Source: Streptomyces antibioticus (GTDB lineage Bacteria; Actinomycetota; Actinomycetes; Streptomycetales; Streptomycetaceae). Taken from it: a DNA stretch of 64,000 nt. Of this stretch, positions 7,933 to 16,840 are shown in pieces (positions within the stretch are counted from its first letter, which is position 1; each line of letters opens with the position of its first letter). The notes under the pieces are model-generated. The model did no database searches, had not been told where the DNA came from, and saw nothing but the letters and a program-made list of their open reading frames with translations. The stretch covers positions 424,512-488,511 of the forward strand of contig NZ_KQ948431.1 in NCBI RefSeq assembly GCF_001514065.1, read 5' to 3'. The position numbers and the translations under genes were made by a program.

Positions 7933-8606
7933 TGCTGCTGCGGCCGGTGCGGGGATGTCTCGCTCGGGCGTACGACGACGTATCCCTGGCCCTGGAGCAT
8001 CAGCTGGACCGCTTCTCCCGACCCTCCCCGCAGCATCGAGCCGATGGACTGCGAGCGGTGCAGGGAGGTCTGGAGGCCGGCCGTCCAGCCCACGATCGCG
8101 TCCGTGTCGACGTACACCGGGAACTGCGGCGAGACCGGGATGACCAGCGGATTGCCCTCGCAGACCAGGCCGAGGCGGCCCTGCCCGGTGAAGACGCTGT
8201 TGAACAGCCCGCCCCCGCTGATCCCGGCGCCCTTCACCGTCGCGATCCGGTACGACAACGAGGCGTCGAAACACAGGACGTTGCGCCCGTTGACCGTGAA
8301 CTCGTCACCGGGGTCGACGTCGACGACGAAGCAGTTCTGCGCCTCCTGCGCGAACCAGGCCTCGCCCTGACCGCGCACGGCCATCAGCGGCAGGCCCTCG
8401 CCGGTGACCGCACGCTTCAGCATGCCGCCCACGCCCTGGCCCTTGCGTTCGAACTGGAGGTTGCCGCGATAGGCGATCATCGAGCCCTGGCGGGCGAGCA
8501 TCTCGCCGTTCACCGCGTACCTGATGCACTTGGCGTTCTCGACCGTCATGCCCGGCGCGGTGGCCGGCTGGACCATGTGCTCACTGGAAAACAGGTCACC
8601 CTTCAT
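7929..8606 (-). CDS. AIM24 family protein
   Basis: A 225-residue all-beta protein of the AIM24 family (named after the yeast mitochondrial biogenesis protein; bacterial role unknown). Characteristic stretches: VENAKCIRYAVNGEMLARQGSM, GEGLPLMAVRGQGEAWFA, SGGGLFNSVFTGQGRLGL and SIGSMLRGGSGEAVQL. In Streptomyces these genes often sit beside terD-type genes, as here, suggesting a shared stress-related role. ATG 8606 opens the conserved sequence; a GTG at 8642 would add 12 residues; neither has a convincing ribosome binding site. 64 bases separate it from the TerD-CAP gene upstream. Confidence 0.85.
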   Translation of the reverse strand: MKGDLFSSEHMVQPATAPGMTVENAKCIRYAVNGEMLARQGSMIAYRGNLQFERKGQGVGGMLKRAVTGEGLPLMAVRGQGEAWFAQEAQNCFVVDVDPGDEFTVNGRNVLCFDASLSYRIATVKGAGISGGGLFNSVFTGQGRLGLVCEGNPLVIPVSPQFPVYVDTDAIVGWTAGLQTSLHRSQSIGSMLRGGSGEAVQLMLQGQGYVVVRPSETSPHRPQQH

Positions 8607-8670
8607 GAAGGCATGGTGTCCCGGACGGATTCGTTCCGTCACGGGGCCGGGGGTCGGTGGCGTGTTGGGG

Positions 8671-9972
8671 TCAGGCGCCGAAGAGCTGGGTCCAGTACGT
8701 GCCCGCCGAGCCGCCGCCGGCGAAGCCGATCCCGATGTGGGTGAAGTCCGGCTTGAGGATGTTGGCGCGATGGCCGGGGCTGTTCATCCAGCCCTCGACG
8801 ACCTCGGCGGGGGAGCGCTGGCCGCAGGCTATGTTCTCGCCGATCGAGCGCCGGTTCGCGCCCGCGGCGGCGGCCCGGTCCCAGGGCCGGCTGCCGTCCG
8901 GTGAGGTGTGGGAGTAGAAGGCGCGGGCGATCATGTCCGTGCTGTGTGCCTGGGCGGCGGCGGTGAGATGGGGATCGACGGTCAGGGGCGGCAGACCGTG
9001 GCGGGTGCGCTCGCGGTTGGTGCGGTCGACCACCTCGGCGGCGGTCCGGGTCAGTTCCGCGGGAGTGAGGGGGCGGGCCCACAGGGCGGTCCAGTAGACG
9101 TCGCCGGAGCGGTGGTCGGCGACGTACGCCAGACCCGCGTGCGTGAAGGCCGGGTCACGCAGGGTCTGCCGGGGTTGGGCGGTGCGCAGGCAGTAGTCGA
9201 CGAACTCGGCCGGGCTGCGCGGGCCGGAGACGAGGTGCTCGCCGACCGTGACGTACGTGAATCCGGTGGCGGTCAGGCGCTGGTAGACGGAGACGCCGTC
9301 CCGGGTCTCCACGCCGAGGCGGCCCGACACGGCCATGGCGGAGGCGTGGGTGTGAGCGGCGGAGGTGAGACGGGCGTCCAGGGCGACGGGCGGGGAACCG
9401 GCGGCGGCGCGGGCGGAGTTGACCAAGCTGAGGAAGCCGTCGGGGTCGAGGGACAGGGACGGGGTGGCCCGCGGTGCGGGAGGCGGGGCCGTGTCGTCGG
9501 CGACCTCCACGCCGAAGTCCCGTGCCAGACCGGCCAGTCCGTCGGCGTACCCCTGACCGAGGGCGCGCAGCTTCCAGCCGGGCCCGCGCCGGTAGACCTC
9601 CGCGAGGAGCAGGACGGTCTCCTGCCGTGGCCGGGGCGGGGCGAAGCGGGCCAGAAGGCGGCCGTCCGGACCGGTGACGTCGAGGACGGGGGCGGGCAGC
9701 CGGCCCAGGGGAGTACCGGGGTCGGACGGGCTCACGACGACCGTGACCTTGGCGGCGCCGGCACGCAGTCGCGCCGGGTCGAGGGTCAGGGTGTCGCCGG
9801 TGAGCCGGGTTCCGGGGGCGGCGGGCTGGTTGTAGAAGACGAAGTCGGCGTCGCCCCGGACCTTGCCGTCCTCGTCGGTGATCAGCGCGGACACATCGAA
9901 CGGACCGGCAACCCGGACGGTCACGATGCCGCCCGGGAGGGGCAGATTGCCCCCGGGAACCAACTCGGTCAT
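8671..9972 (-). CDS. TerD domain fused to two CAP/SCP domains
   Basis: A 433-residue three-domain protein. Residues 1-150 are TerD-like (GDADFVFYNQP, ETVLLLAEVYRR, WKLRALGQGYADGLAG), a calcium-binding fold associated with tellurite and stress resistance. Residues about 170-290 form a diverged CAP/SCP domain; residues about 295-433 form a canonical one with FYSHTSPDG, GENIA and WMNSPGHRANIL. CAP domains are normally secreted, yet there is no signal peptide, as expected for the cytosolic TerD part. ATG 9972 has AGGA 9 bases upstream. Probably transcribed with the AIM24 gene. Function unknown. Confidence 0.88.
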   Translation of the reverse strand: MTELVPGGNLPLPGGIVTVRVAGPFDVSALITDEDGKVRGDADFVFYNQPAAPGTRLTGDTLTLDPARLRAGAAKVTVVVSPSDPGTPLGRLPAPVLDVTGPDGRLLARFAPPRPRQETVLLLAEVYRRGPGWKLRALGQGYADGLAGLARDFGVEVADDTAPPPAPRATPSLSLDPDGFLSLVNSARAAAGSPPVALDARLTSAAHTHASAMAVSGRLGVETRDGVSVYQRLTATGFTYVTVGEHLVSGPRSPAEFVDYCLRTAQPRQTLRDPAFTHAGLAYVADHRSGDVYWTALWARPLTPAELTRTAAEVVDRTNRERTRHGLPPLTVDPHLTAAAQAHSTDMIARAFYSHTSPDGSRPWDRAAAAGANRRSIGENIACGQRSPAEVVEGWMNSPGHRANILKPDFTHIGIGFAGGGSAGTYWTQLFGA

Positions 9973-10034
9973 CGGGCCGTCCTGCTGCTGTCGAGGTGCG
10001 GAGCCCCGGGAGGGGGTGCCCGGACAACGTCCGC

Positions 10035-10327
10035 CCGACCGCCCGGGGTTCCCGCCACCCTGGCCCTCAACCGTCGACGGCCCGCGCGGGGTTCCCGCGA
10101 CCCGGCTCGCGCTTGTTGTCGGTCCGTGCGGGGTTCCCGCCGCCCGGGCCCTCACCTGTTGTCTGGTCCGTGCGGGGTTCCCGCCGCCCGGGCCCTCACC
10201 TGTTGTCCGGTCCGCGCGCGGTTTCAGCCGACCAGGCCCTCGCCCGTCGCCCGGTCGTCGCGCGGTTTCCGCTGCCCGGGTTCTCACCCGTCGTCCGGCC
10301 CTCCCGCGGTTCCCGGTCCCCGTCGGC
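10035..10327. repeat. 44-bp tandem array, about 6.7 degenerate copies
   Basis: The gap between the DD-peptidase gene and the TerD-CAP gene is a tandem array. Units run 10035-10078, 10079-10120 (42 bp), 10121-10164, 10165-10208, 10209-10252, 10253-10296 and a partial 10297-10327. Copies 3 and 4 differ at one base of 44; the outer ones are more diverged. A shared core is GCGGGGTTCCCGCC. No unique spacers separate the copies, so it is not CRISPR. I see no gene here. Confidence 0.85.
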
Positions 10328-11871
<1,544 letters not shown>

Positions 11872-13626
11872 GTGCGTAGACCCCATATACGCAGCCTGGC
11901 CGTCGCCGTCGCGGTGGCGACGGCCGCCACGGGGCTCGCGGGCACGGCTTTCGCCGGCCCGTCCACGGGGAAGCCCGCCCAGGCCGCGGCCGTGACCGCC
12001 ACGGCCGTCGTCGACGCGGCCCGTGCCGCCGCGTTCGCCCACGCCTCTGCGACCGGAGTCGCCCAGGGCGACGAACTCCACGCCCAGGACGTGCTGATCG
12101 ACCCGGAGGGCGCCCGGCACGTCCGGTTCGTCCGGTCGCATCAGGGCATGCCGGTCCTCGGCGGCGACCTCGTCGTCCACCTCACCGAGCGGCTGACCTA
12201 CGCGGGTGTCACCCGGGCGGCCGACCACAAGGTCGACCCCGAGGCCACGCGCGCCCGGCTGACCGCCGGACAGGCCGAGCAGAAGGCCGCCGCCGTCGCG
12301 AAGGGCGACGCCGGACCGGCCGAACTCGTCGTCGACGCCCGCGACGGCGAGGCGGCCCTCGCCTACCAGGTGCGGGTCACCGACAGCGCCACCGTGGAGG
12401 CCGGCTCCCGCACGGTCGTCGTCGACGCCCTCACCGGCAAGGTGCGCAGCAACACGCCGGACACCGACGAGTTCCTGTCGCCCAAGCTCATCGAGACCCT
12501 GCGCGAGCGCGGCGAGACGCTCGACCCCGCCACCGGCACCGCCCCGCAGGCCTCCGCGCTCGCGGCCACGGCCTCCGGCACCGGGAACTCCCTCTTCGCC
12601 GGCAAGGTCGCGCTCACCACCACCAAGACGGGCACCCGCAGCTACCTCCTGAAGGACCCCACCCGCTGGGGCACCGAGACCCGGGACGCCAAGGGCCAGG
12701 AGCTGGAGAACTTCGCCCGCGGCAAGAAGTTCACCTCCACCACCAACAAGTGGGGCAACGGCGCCGTCTCCAACCGGGCCAGCGCCGCCGTCGACGCCCA
12801 GTACGGCATCACCAAGACCCTGGACTTCTACAAGAAGACCTTCGGCCGCAAGGGGATCGCCAACAACTCCAAGGGCGCCAAGGCGATGGTCCACTTCGGC
12901 AACAAGGTGGCCAACGCGTTCTGGGACTCGTACTGCGGCTGCATGCTGTACGGCGACGGCGACGGCGACTTCTTCAAGAAGCCGCTCGTCGTCCTCGACG
13001 TCACCGGCCACGAGCTCACCCACGGTGTCGTGGACGCCACCGCCCGTCTGGAGCCCACCCGGGTCGACCAGGACGGCAACCAGTACGGCGAGGCCGGCTC
13101 CCTCAACGAGTCGCTGGCCGACATCTTCGGCTCCAACGTCGAGTTCAGCGCCAACAACCCGAAGAACCCGCCGAACTACCTGCTCGGCGAGAAGCTCGGC
13201 CTGGACCAGAAGTTCCTGCGCCGCCTCGACAAGCCGTCCCTCGACGTCCTCGAAGGCGCCATCGACTACTGGTCGCCCGCCGTCTACGACGCCGAGGTGC
13301 ACGCCGGCTCCGGTGTCTCCTCGCACGCGTACTACCTGCTCGCCGAGGGCAGCGGCCGCAAGACGATCGGCAGCGTCACCTACGACTCGCCGACCTTCGA
13401 CGGCCTGCCCGTGAAGGGCATCGGCCGCTCCAAGGCCACGGCGATCTACTACCGCGCCCTGACCCGCTACATGGTCTCCACGACCGACTTCCACGACGCC
13501 CGCGTGGCGACGCTGAAGGCGGCCAAGGACCTCTACGGCGCGGGCAGCACGGAGTACAAGGCGGTGGACCGCTCCTGGGCCGCCGTCAACGTGACCCCGG
13601 CCAACGCGCCCGCGGCACGGCACTGA
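11872..13626 (+). CDS. Secreted thermolysin-type (M4) metalloprotease
   Basis: A 584-residue preproenzyme: signal peptide (1-28, ending AFA), an FTP-type propeptide with inhibitory beta-sheet (about 40-210), then the M4 catalytic domain. The zinc motif HELTH is at residues 380-384, and the third zinc ligand Glu lies in NESLADIFGS; the C-terminal catalytic His is in the GVSSHAYYLL region. It degrades extracellular protein for nutrition. The GTG start at 11872 has GAAGGA 11 bases upstream. Two hairpins follow the stop, so it is probably a single-gene unit. Confidence 0.95.
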   Translation: MRRPHIRSLAVAVAVATAATGLAGTAFAGPSTGKPAQAAAVTATAVVDAARAAAFAHASATGVAQGDELHAQDVLIDPEGARHVRFVRSHQGMPVLGGDLVVHLTERLTYAGVTRAADHKVDPEATRARLTAGQAEQKAAAVAKGDAGPAELVVDARDGEAALAYQVRVTDSATVEAGSRTVVVDALTGKVRSNTPDTDEFLSPKLIETLRERGETLDPATGTAPQASALAATASGTGNSLFAGKVALTTTKTGTRSYLLKDPTRWGTETRDAKGQELENFARGKKFTSTTNKWGNGAVSNRASAAVDAQYGITKTLDFYKKTFGRKGIANNSKGAKAMVHFGNKVANAFWDSYCGCMLYGDGDGDFFKKPLVVLDVTGHELTHGVVDATARLEPTRVDQDGNQYGEAGSLNESLADIFGSNVEFSANNPKNPPNYLLGEKLGLDQKFLRRLDKPSLDVLEGAIDYWSPAVYDAEVHAGSGVSSHAYYLLAEGSGRKTIGSVTYDSPTFDGLPVKGIGRSKATAIYYRALTRYMVSTTDFHDARVATLKAAKDLYGAGSTEYKAVDRSWAAVNVTPANAPAARH

Positions 13627-13631
13627 CCCGT

Positions 13632-13666
13632 CCCGGCCGCCGGGCACCTCTCGCCCGGCGGCCGGG
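13632..13666 (+). terminator. Strong hairpin after the metalloprotease gene
   Basis: A perfect 14-base stem (13632-13645 with 13653-13666, arms CCCGGCCGCCGGGC) closes a 7-base loop, 5 bases after the stop. A second smaller hairpin, CCGCACG/CGTGCGG, follows at 13684-13700. Confidence 0.85.
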
Positions 13667-13712
13667 CCACGCCGCGCACCCTGCCGCACGCCCCGTGCGG
13701 AGCCGGCTCACC

Positions 13713-13748
13713 GTCAATTCTGTTTCTTTTATTGACGACGGAAAAGAA
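13713..13748. promoter_or_regulatory. Overlapping inverted repeats upstream of the ROK gene
   Basis: GTCAAT (13713-13718) pairs with ATTGAC (13731-13736), and TTCTTTT (13724-13730) pairs with AAAAGAA (13742-13748). This AT-rich patch in very GC-rich DNA lies 20-55 bases before the ROK start, where an autoregulatory operator would be expected. Confidence 0.45.
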
Positions 13749-13767
13749 CCCTCATAGGTTTCCGGCC

Positions 13768-14949
13768 ATGCGCCCGACCCGTCCGACCCCTCGCGCCGAG
13801 TCGTTCCCCGTCAACACCCCTGCCGCCGCGCAGGTGTTCACCACCGTCCTCACCCAAGGCCCCCTCGCCCGGCTGGAGGTGGCCCGCCGCGTCGGTCTCT
13901 CCGCGGCCGCCGTCACCAAGGCGGTCCGGCCCCTGATCGAGGCCGGTTACCTGGTGGAGGACGTGGACGAGGAGTCCCGTCCGGCGCTCGGGCGGCCCGC
14001 CAACCTGGTCCGGGTGGACGGCGGCCGGGCCCTGTTCGTCGGCGTCAAGGTGACCGGCGACGAGGTCATCGGAGTCCTCACCGACCTGTGCTGCCGTATC
14101 CGCGTGGCCCGGCACGTACCGCTGCCCGACCGCGCCCCGAAGGCGGTCCTGGCGTCGATCGCCGAGCTGGTGCACGACCTCCTCGCGGCGGCGGACGGCC
14201 TCCAGGCCCCCGTCCTGGGCCTCGGCGTCGCCGTCTCCGGGGACGTGGACCGCGCCGAAGGCACCGTCCGCTACTCGCCGTTCCTCGACTGGCGGGACGT
14301 ACCGCTCGCCGAACTCGCCACGATGACCACGGGGTTGCCGGTCACCGTGGACAACGACGTACGCGCCCTGACCGTCGCCGAGCAGTGGTTCGGCGCCGGC
14401 GCCGGACTGTCCGACTTCGCCGTGGTGACCGTCGGTGCCGGCATCGGCTGCGGTCTCGTCGTCCACGGCCGGGTGGTCGCCGGGGCGCACGGCGTGGCCG
14501 GGGAGATCGGCCATGTCACCGTCGACCCGACCGGCCCCCTCTGCCACTGCGGCAACCGCGGCTGTGTGGAGGCGATCGCGGGGGAGGCCGCCGTCGTCCG
14601 GCAGATCCAGGAGGTCACGGGGGTCCAACTCGCCGACGCAGCGCAGGCCTTGGCCATGGCCCACGAGGGCGTCCCCGGCGCACGGGAGGTGTACGCGCGT
14701 GCCGGGGAGGCGATCGGCCGCGGCATCGCGACCGTCGCCAACCTCCTCGGTCCCGAGCGCGTGATCATCTCCGGCGAGGGGCTGGCCGCCTACGACCTGT
14801 TCGCCGAGCACATCCGCGACGCCTTCACCGCGGCCGCCTTCGGCTCCGCCGCCCAGTGCGACGTCCAGACCCGCCCGCTCCCCTTCGAGGAGTGGGCCCG
14901 CGGGGCCGCGGCCACCGCGATCCAGTCCTTCGTCCGAGCCGACACCTGA
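13768..14949 (+). CDS. ROK family transcriptional regulator
   Basis: A 393-residue repressor-type ROK protein: N-terminal winged helix (about 15-75; LARLEVARRVGLSAAAVTKAVR) followed by the sugar-kinase-like domain with the zinc motif CHCGNRGC (about residue 260) and GEIGH. ROK regulators bind a sugar or sugar phosphate and control nearby carbohydrate genes; here the next three genes are secreted carbohydrate enzymes on the same strand, which are the likely targets. ATG 13768 begins the conserved region; an upstream TTG at 13732 overlaps the inverted repeats and is less likely. Its 3' end runs into a 17-bp tandem repeat. Confidence 0.88.
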   Translation: MRPTRPTPRAESFPVNTPAAAQVFTTVLTQGPLARLEVARRVGLSAAAVTKAVRPLIEAGYLVEDVDEESRPALGRPANLVRVDGGRALFVGVKVTGDEVIGVLTDLCCRIRVARHVPLPDRAPKAVLASIAELVHDLLAAADGLQAPVLGLGVAVSGDVDRAEGTVRYSPFLDWRDVPLAELATMTTGLPVTVDNDVRALTVAEQWFGAGAGLSDFAVVTVGAGIGCGLVVHGRVVAGAHGVAGEIGHVTVDPTGPLCHCGNRGCVEAIAGEAAVVRQIQEVTGVQLADAAQALAMAHEGVPGAREVYARAGEAIGRGIATVANLLGPERVIISGEGLAAYDLFAEHIRDAFTAAAFGSAAQCDVQTRPLPFEEWARGAAATAIQSFVRADT

Positions 14950-15000
14950 TCCGAGCCGACGCCTGTTCCGAGCCGACATCTGTTCCGAGTCGACAGACAA
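14933..15000. repeat. 17-bp tandem repeat, four copies, spanning the ROK stop codon
   Basis: Copies at 14933-14949, 14950-14966, 14967-14983 and 14984-15000 share TCCGAGCCGACRYCTG, the last more diverged. The first encodes the last residues and the TGA of the ROK protein; the others fill the leader before the GH27 gene. Confidence 0.85.
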
Positions 15001-15028
15001 ACCCGCACCCACCCTGGAGGTACGACCC

Positions 15029-16822
15029 ATGCGGTCATCCTCGTACTCCGTCATGCCCGCACGCACCCTCAGAGCCCTGGTCGTCCTGGCCCTCGCCGCC
15101 GGTGCGGCCGTCACCGCGCCGACCGCCCACGCCGAGACCACCGCTCCCGCCCTCGCCGCCAAGCCCTACATGGGCTGGTCGAGTTGGAGCATGCAGTCCT
15201 CCAAGTACCCCGGCCTCAACCCGGAGGGCGACTACAGCTACCTCACCGAGGCCAATGTCCTGAAGCAGGCCGGAGCCCTGGCCGCCAAGCTGAAGAAGTA
15301 CGGCTACGAATACGTCAACATCGACGCCGGCTGGTGGATGGACAAGGCGTGGAAGTCCGGCTTCGACGAGTACGGCCGGCAGAAGCCCGACCCCACCCGC
15401 TTCCCGCGCGGCATGAAGGCCGTCGCCGACGACCTCCACGCCAAGGGCCTCAAGGCCGGCATCTACCTCCCGGCCGGCCTGGAGAAGGGCGCCTACGGCG
15501 ACGGGAAGACACCGATCTGGAACGCGGAGGGCTGCACCACCGCCGACATCGTCTACGACGACCTGCGCACCACCAACGGCTGGGACAGCTCCTACAAGCT
15601 CGACTTCGCCAAGCCCTGCACCGCCAAGTACATAGACTCGCAGGCCCGGTTGATCGCCGACTGGGGCTACGACTTCCTCAAGCTCGACGGCGTCGGACCC
15701 GGTTCAGGCAAGAGCGGCGACCAGTACGACAACGTTGCCGACGTGGCCGCCTGGAACAGGGCCATCGCCGCCACCGGACGCCCGATCCACCTCGAACTCT
15801 CCTGGTCCCTGGACATCGGACACGCCCCCGACTGGAAGAAGTACTCACAGGGCTGGCGCCTCGACACCGACGTCGAGTGCTACTGCAACACCCTCGTGAG
15901 CTGGGAGAACTCCGTCGACGACCGCTGGGACGACACCCCGGCCTGGACCCGGCACGCCGGCCCCGGCGGCTGGAACGATCTCGACTCCCTCGACGTCGGC
16001 AACGGCGAGATGGACGGCCTGACCAAGGCCGAGCGGCAGAGCTACGCCACCCTGTGGGCCATCGCCAAGTCACCGCTCTACACCGGCGACGACCTCACCC
16101 GCCTGGACTCCTACGGCCTGTCCCTGCTGACCAACCGCGAGGTCATCGCCGTGGACCAGGGCCCCAATCCACCCGCGCACCCGGTCACCCCGTCCGACCC
16201 GCAGCAGGTGTGGGCCGCGAAGAACGCCGACGGCACCTACACCGTCGCCCTGTTCAACCTCGCCGACAAGCCTGCCTCGGTGACCGCCGACTGGTCCACC
16301 CTCGGCTTCACCGGCAAGGCGACCGTCCGCGACCTGTGGAACCACGAGAACCTCGGCACCTACAGGAACAGGATCACCGAGGCGCTGCCCGCCCACGGCT
16401 CCCGCCTGTTCACCGTCACGCCGCACGGGACAACGCTGCGGTGGACCGGCATCGAGGCCGAGTCCCCGTCGAACACCCTCTCCGGCAACGCCTCCGTCGC
16501 CGACTGCTCGGCCTGCTCCGGCGGAAAGAAGGTCGGCAACCTCTATGTCGGCGGCAAGTTGACCGTCAACGGCGTCGTGGCCCCCAAGGCCGGCACCTAC
16601 CAGATCAAGGTCGCCTACGTCAGCGGTGACGCCCGCTCGGTGACCGTCTCTGCCAACGGCGGCACGGGCACAGCCCACAAGTTCCCCGCCACCGGCGACT
16701 GGGGCACGGTGTCGAGCGTCTACGTGCCCGTGACGCTGAAGGCCGGCACCAACACGGTCTCCTTCGACAGCGGCACCGGCTACGCGCCGGACATCGACCG
16801 GATCGACGTCCCCCAGTCCTGA
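15029..16822 (+). CDS. Secreted GH27 glycosidase (alpha-galactosidase family) with C-terminal carbohydrate-binding domain
   Basis: A 597-residue exported protein: signal peptide (about 1-36), a GH27 TIM barrel (about 45-360), a beta-sandwich domain (about 370-465) and a C-terminal CBM35-like module (about 470-597; YQIKVAYVSGDARSV, DIDRIDV). The likely nucleophile Asp is in FLKLDGVG and the acid/base Asp in RLDTDVEC. The substrate-binding pair that reads Asp-Asp in alpha-galactosidases is Asp99-Ala100 here (NIDAGWW), so specificity may differ; GH27 also contains beta-L-arabinopyranosidases. GGAGG precedes ATG 15029. The GH95 gene follows after 18 bases. Confidence 0.88.
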   Translation: MRSSSYSVMPARTLRALVVLALAAGAAVTAPTAHAETTAPALAAKPYMGWSSWSMQSSKYPGLNPEGDYSYLTEANVLKQAGALAAKLKKYGYEYVNIDAGWWMDKAWKSGFDEYGRQKPDPTRFPRGMKAVADDLHAKGLKAGIYLPAGLEKGAYGDGKTPIWNAEGCTTADIVYDDLRTTNGWDSSYKLDFAKPCTAKYIDSQARLIADWGYDFLKLDGVGPGSGKSGDQYDNVADVAAWNRAIAATGRPIHLELSWSLDIGHAPDWKKYSQGWRLDTDVECYCNTLVSWENSVDDRWDDTPAWTRHAGPGGWNDLDSLDVGNGEMDGLTKAERQSYATLWAIAKSPLYTGDDLTRLDSYGLSLLTNREVIAVDQGPNPPAHPVTPSDPQQVWAAKNADGTYTVALFNLADKPASVTADWSTLGFTGKATVRDLWNHENLGTYRNRITEALPAHGSRLFTVTPHGTTLRWTGIEAESPSNTLSGNASVADCSACSGGKKVGNLYVGGKLTVNGVVAPKAGTYQIKVAYVSGDARSVTVSANGGTGTAHKFPATGDWGTVSSVYVPVTLKAGTNTVSFDSGTGYAPDIDRIDVPQS

Positions 16823-16840
16823 CCCCCACCAGGAGCCGCC

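Noticed and set aside
10035-10327. Tandem array as a possible CRISPR
   Set aside because: Copies abut directly, there are no unique spacers, and no cas genes are present. The same applies to 44375-44669.
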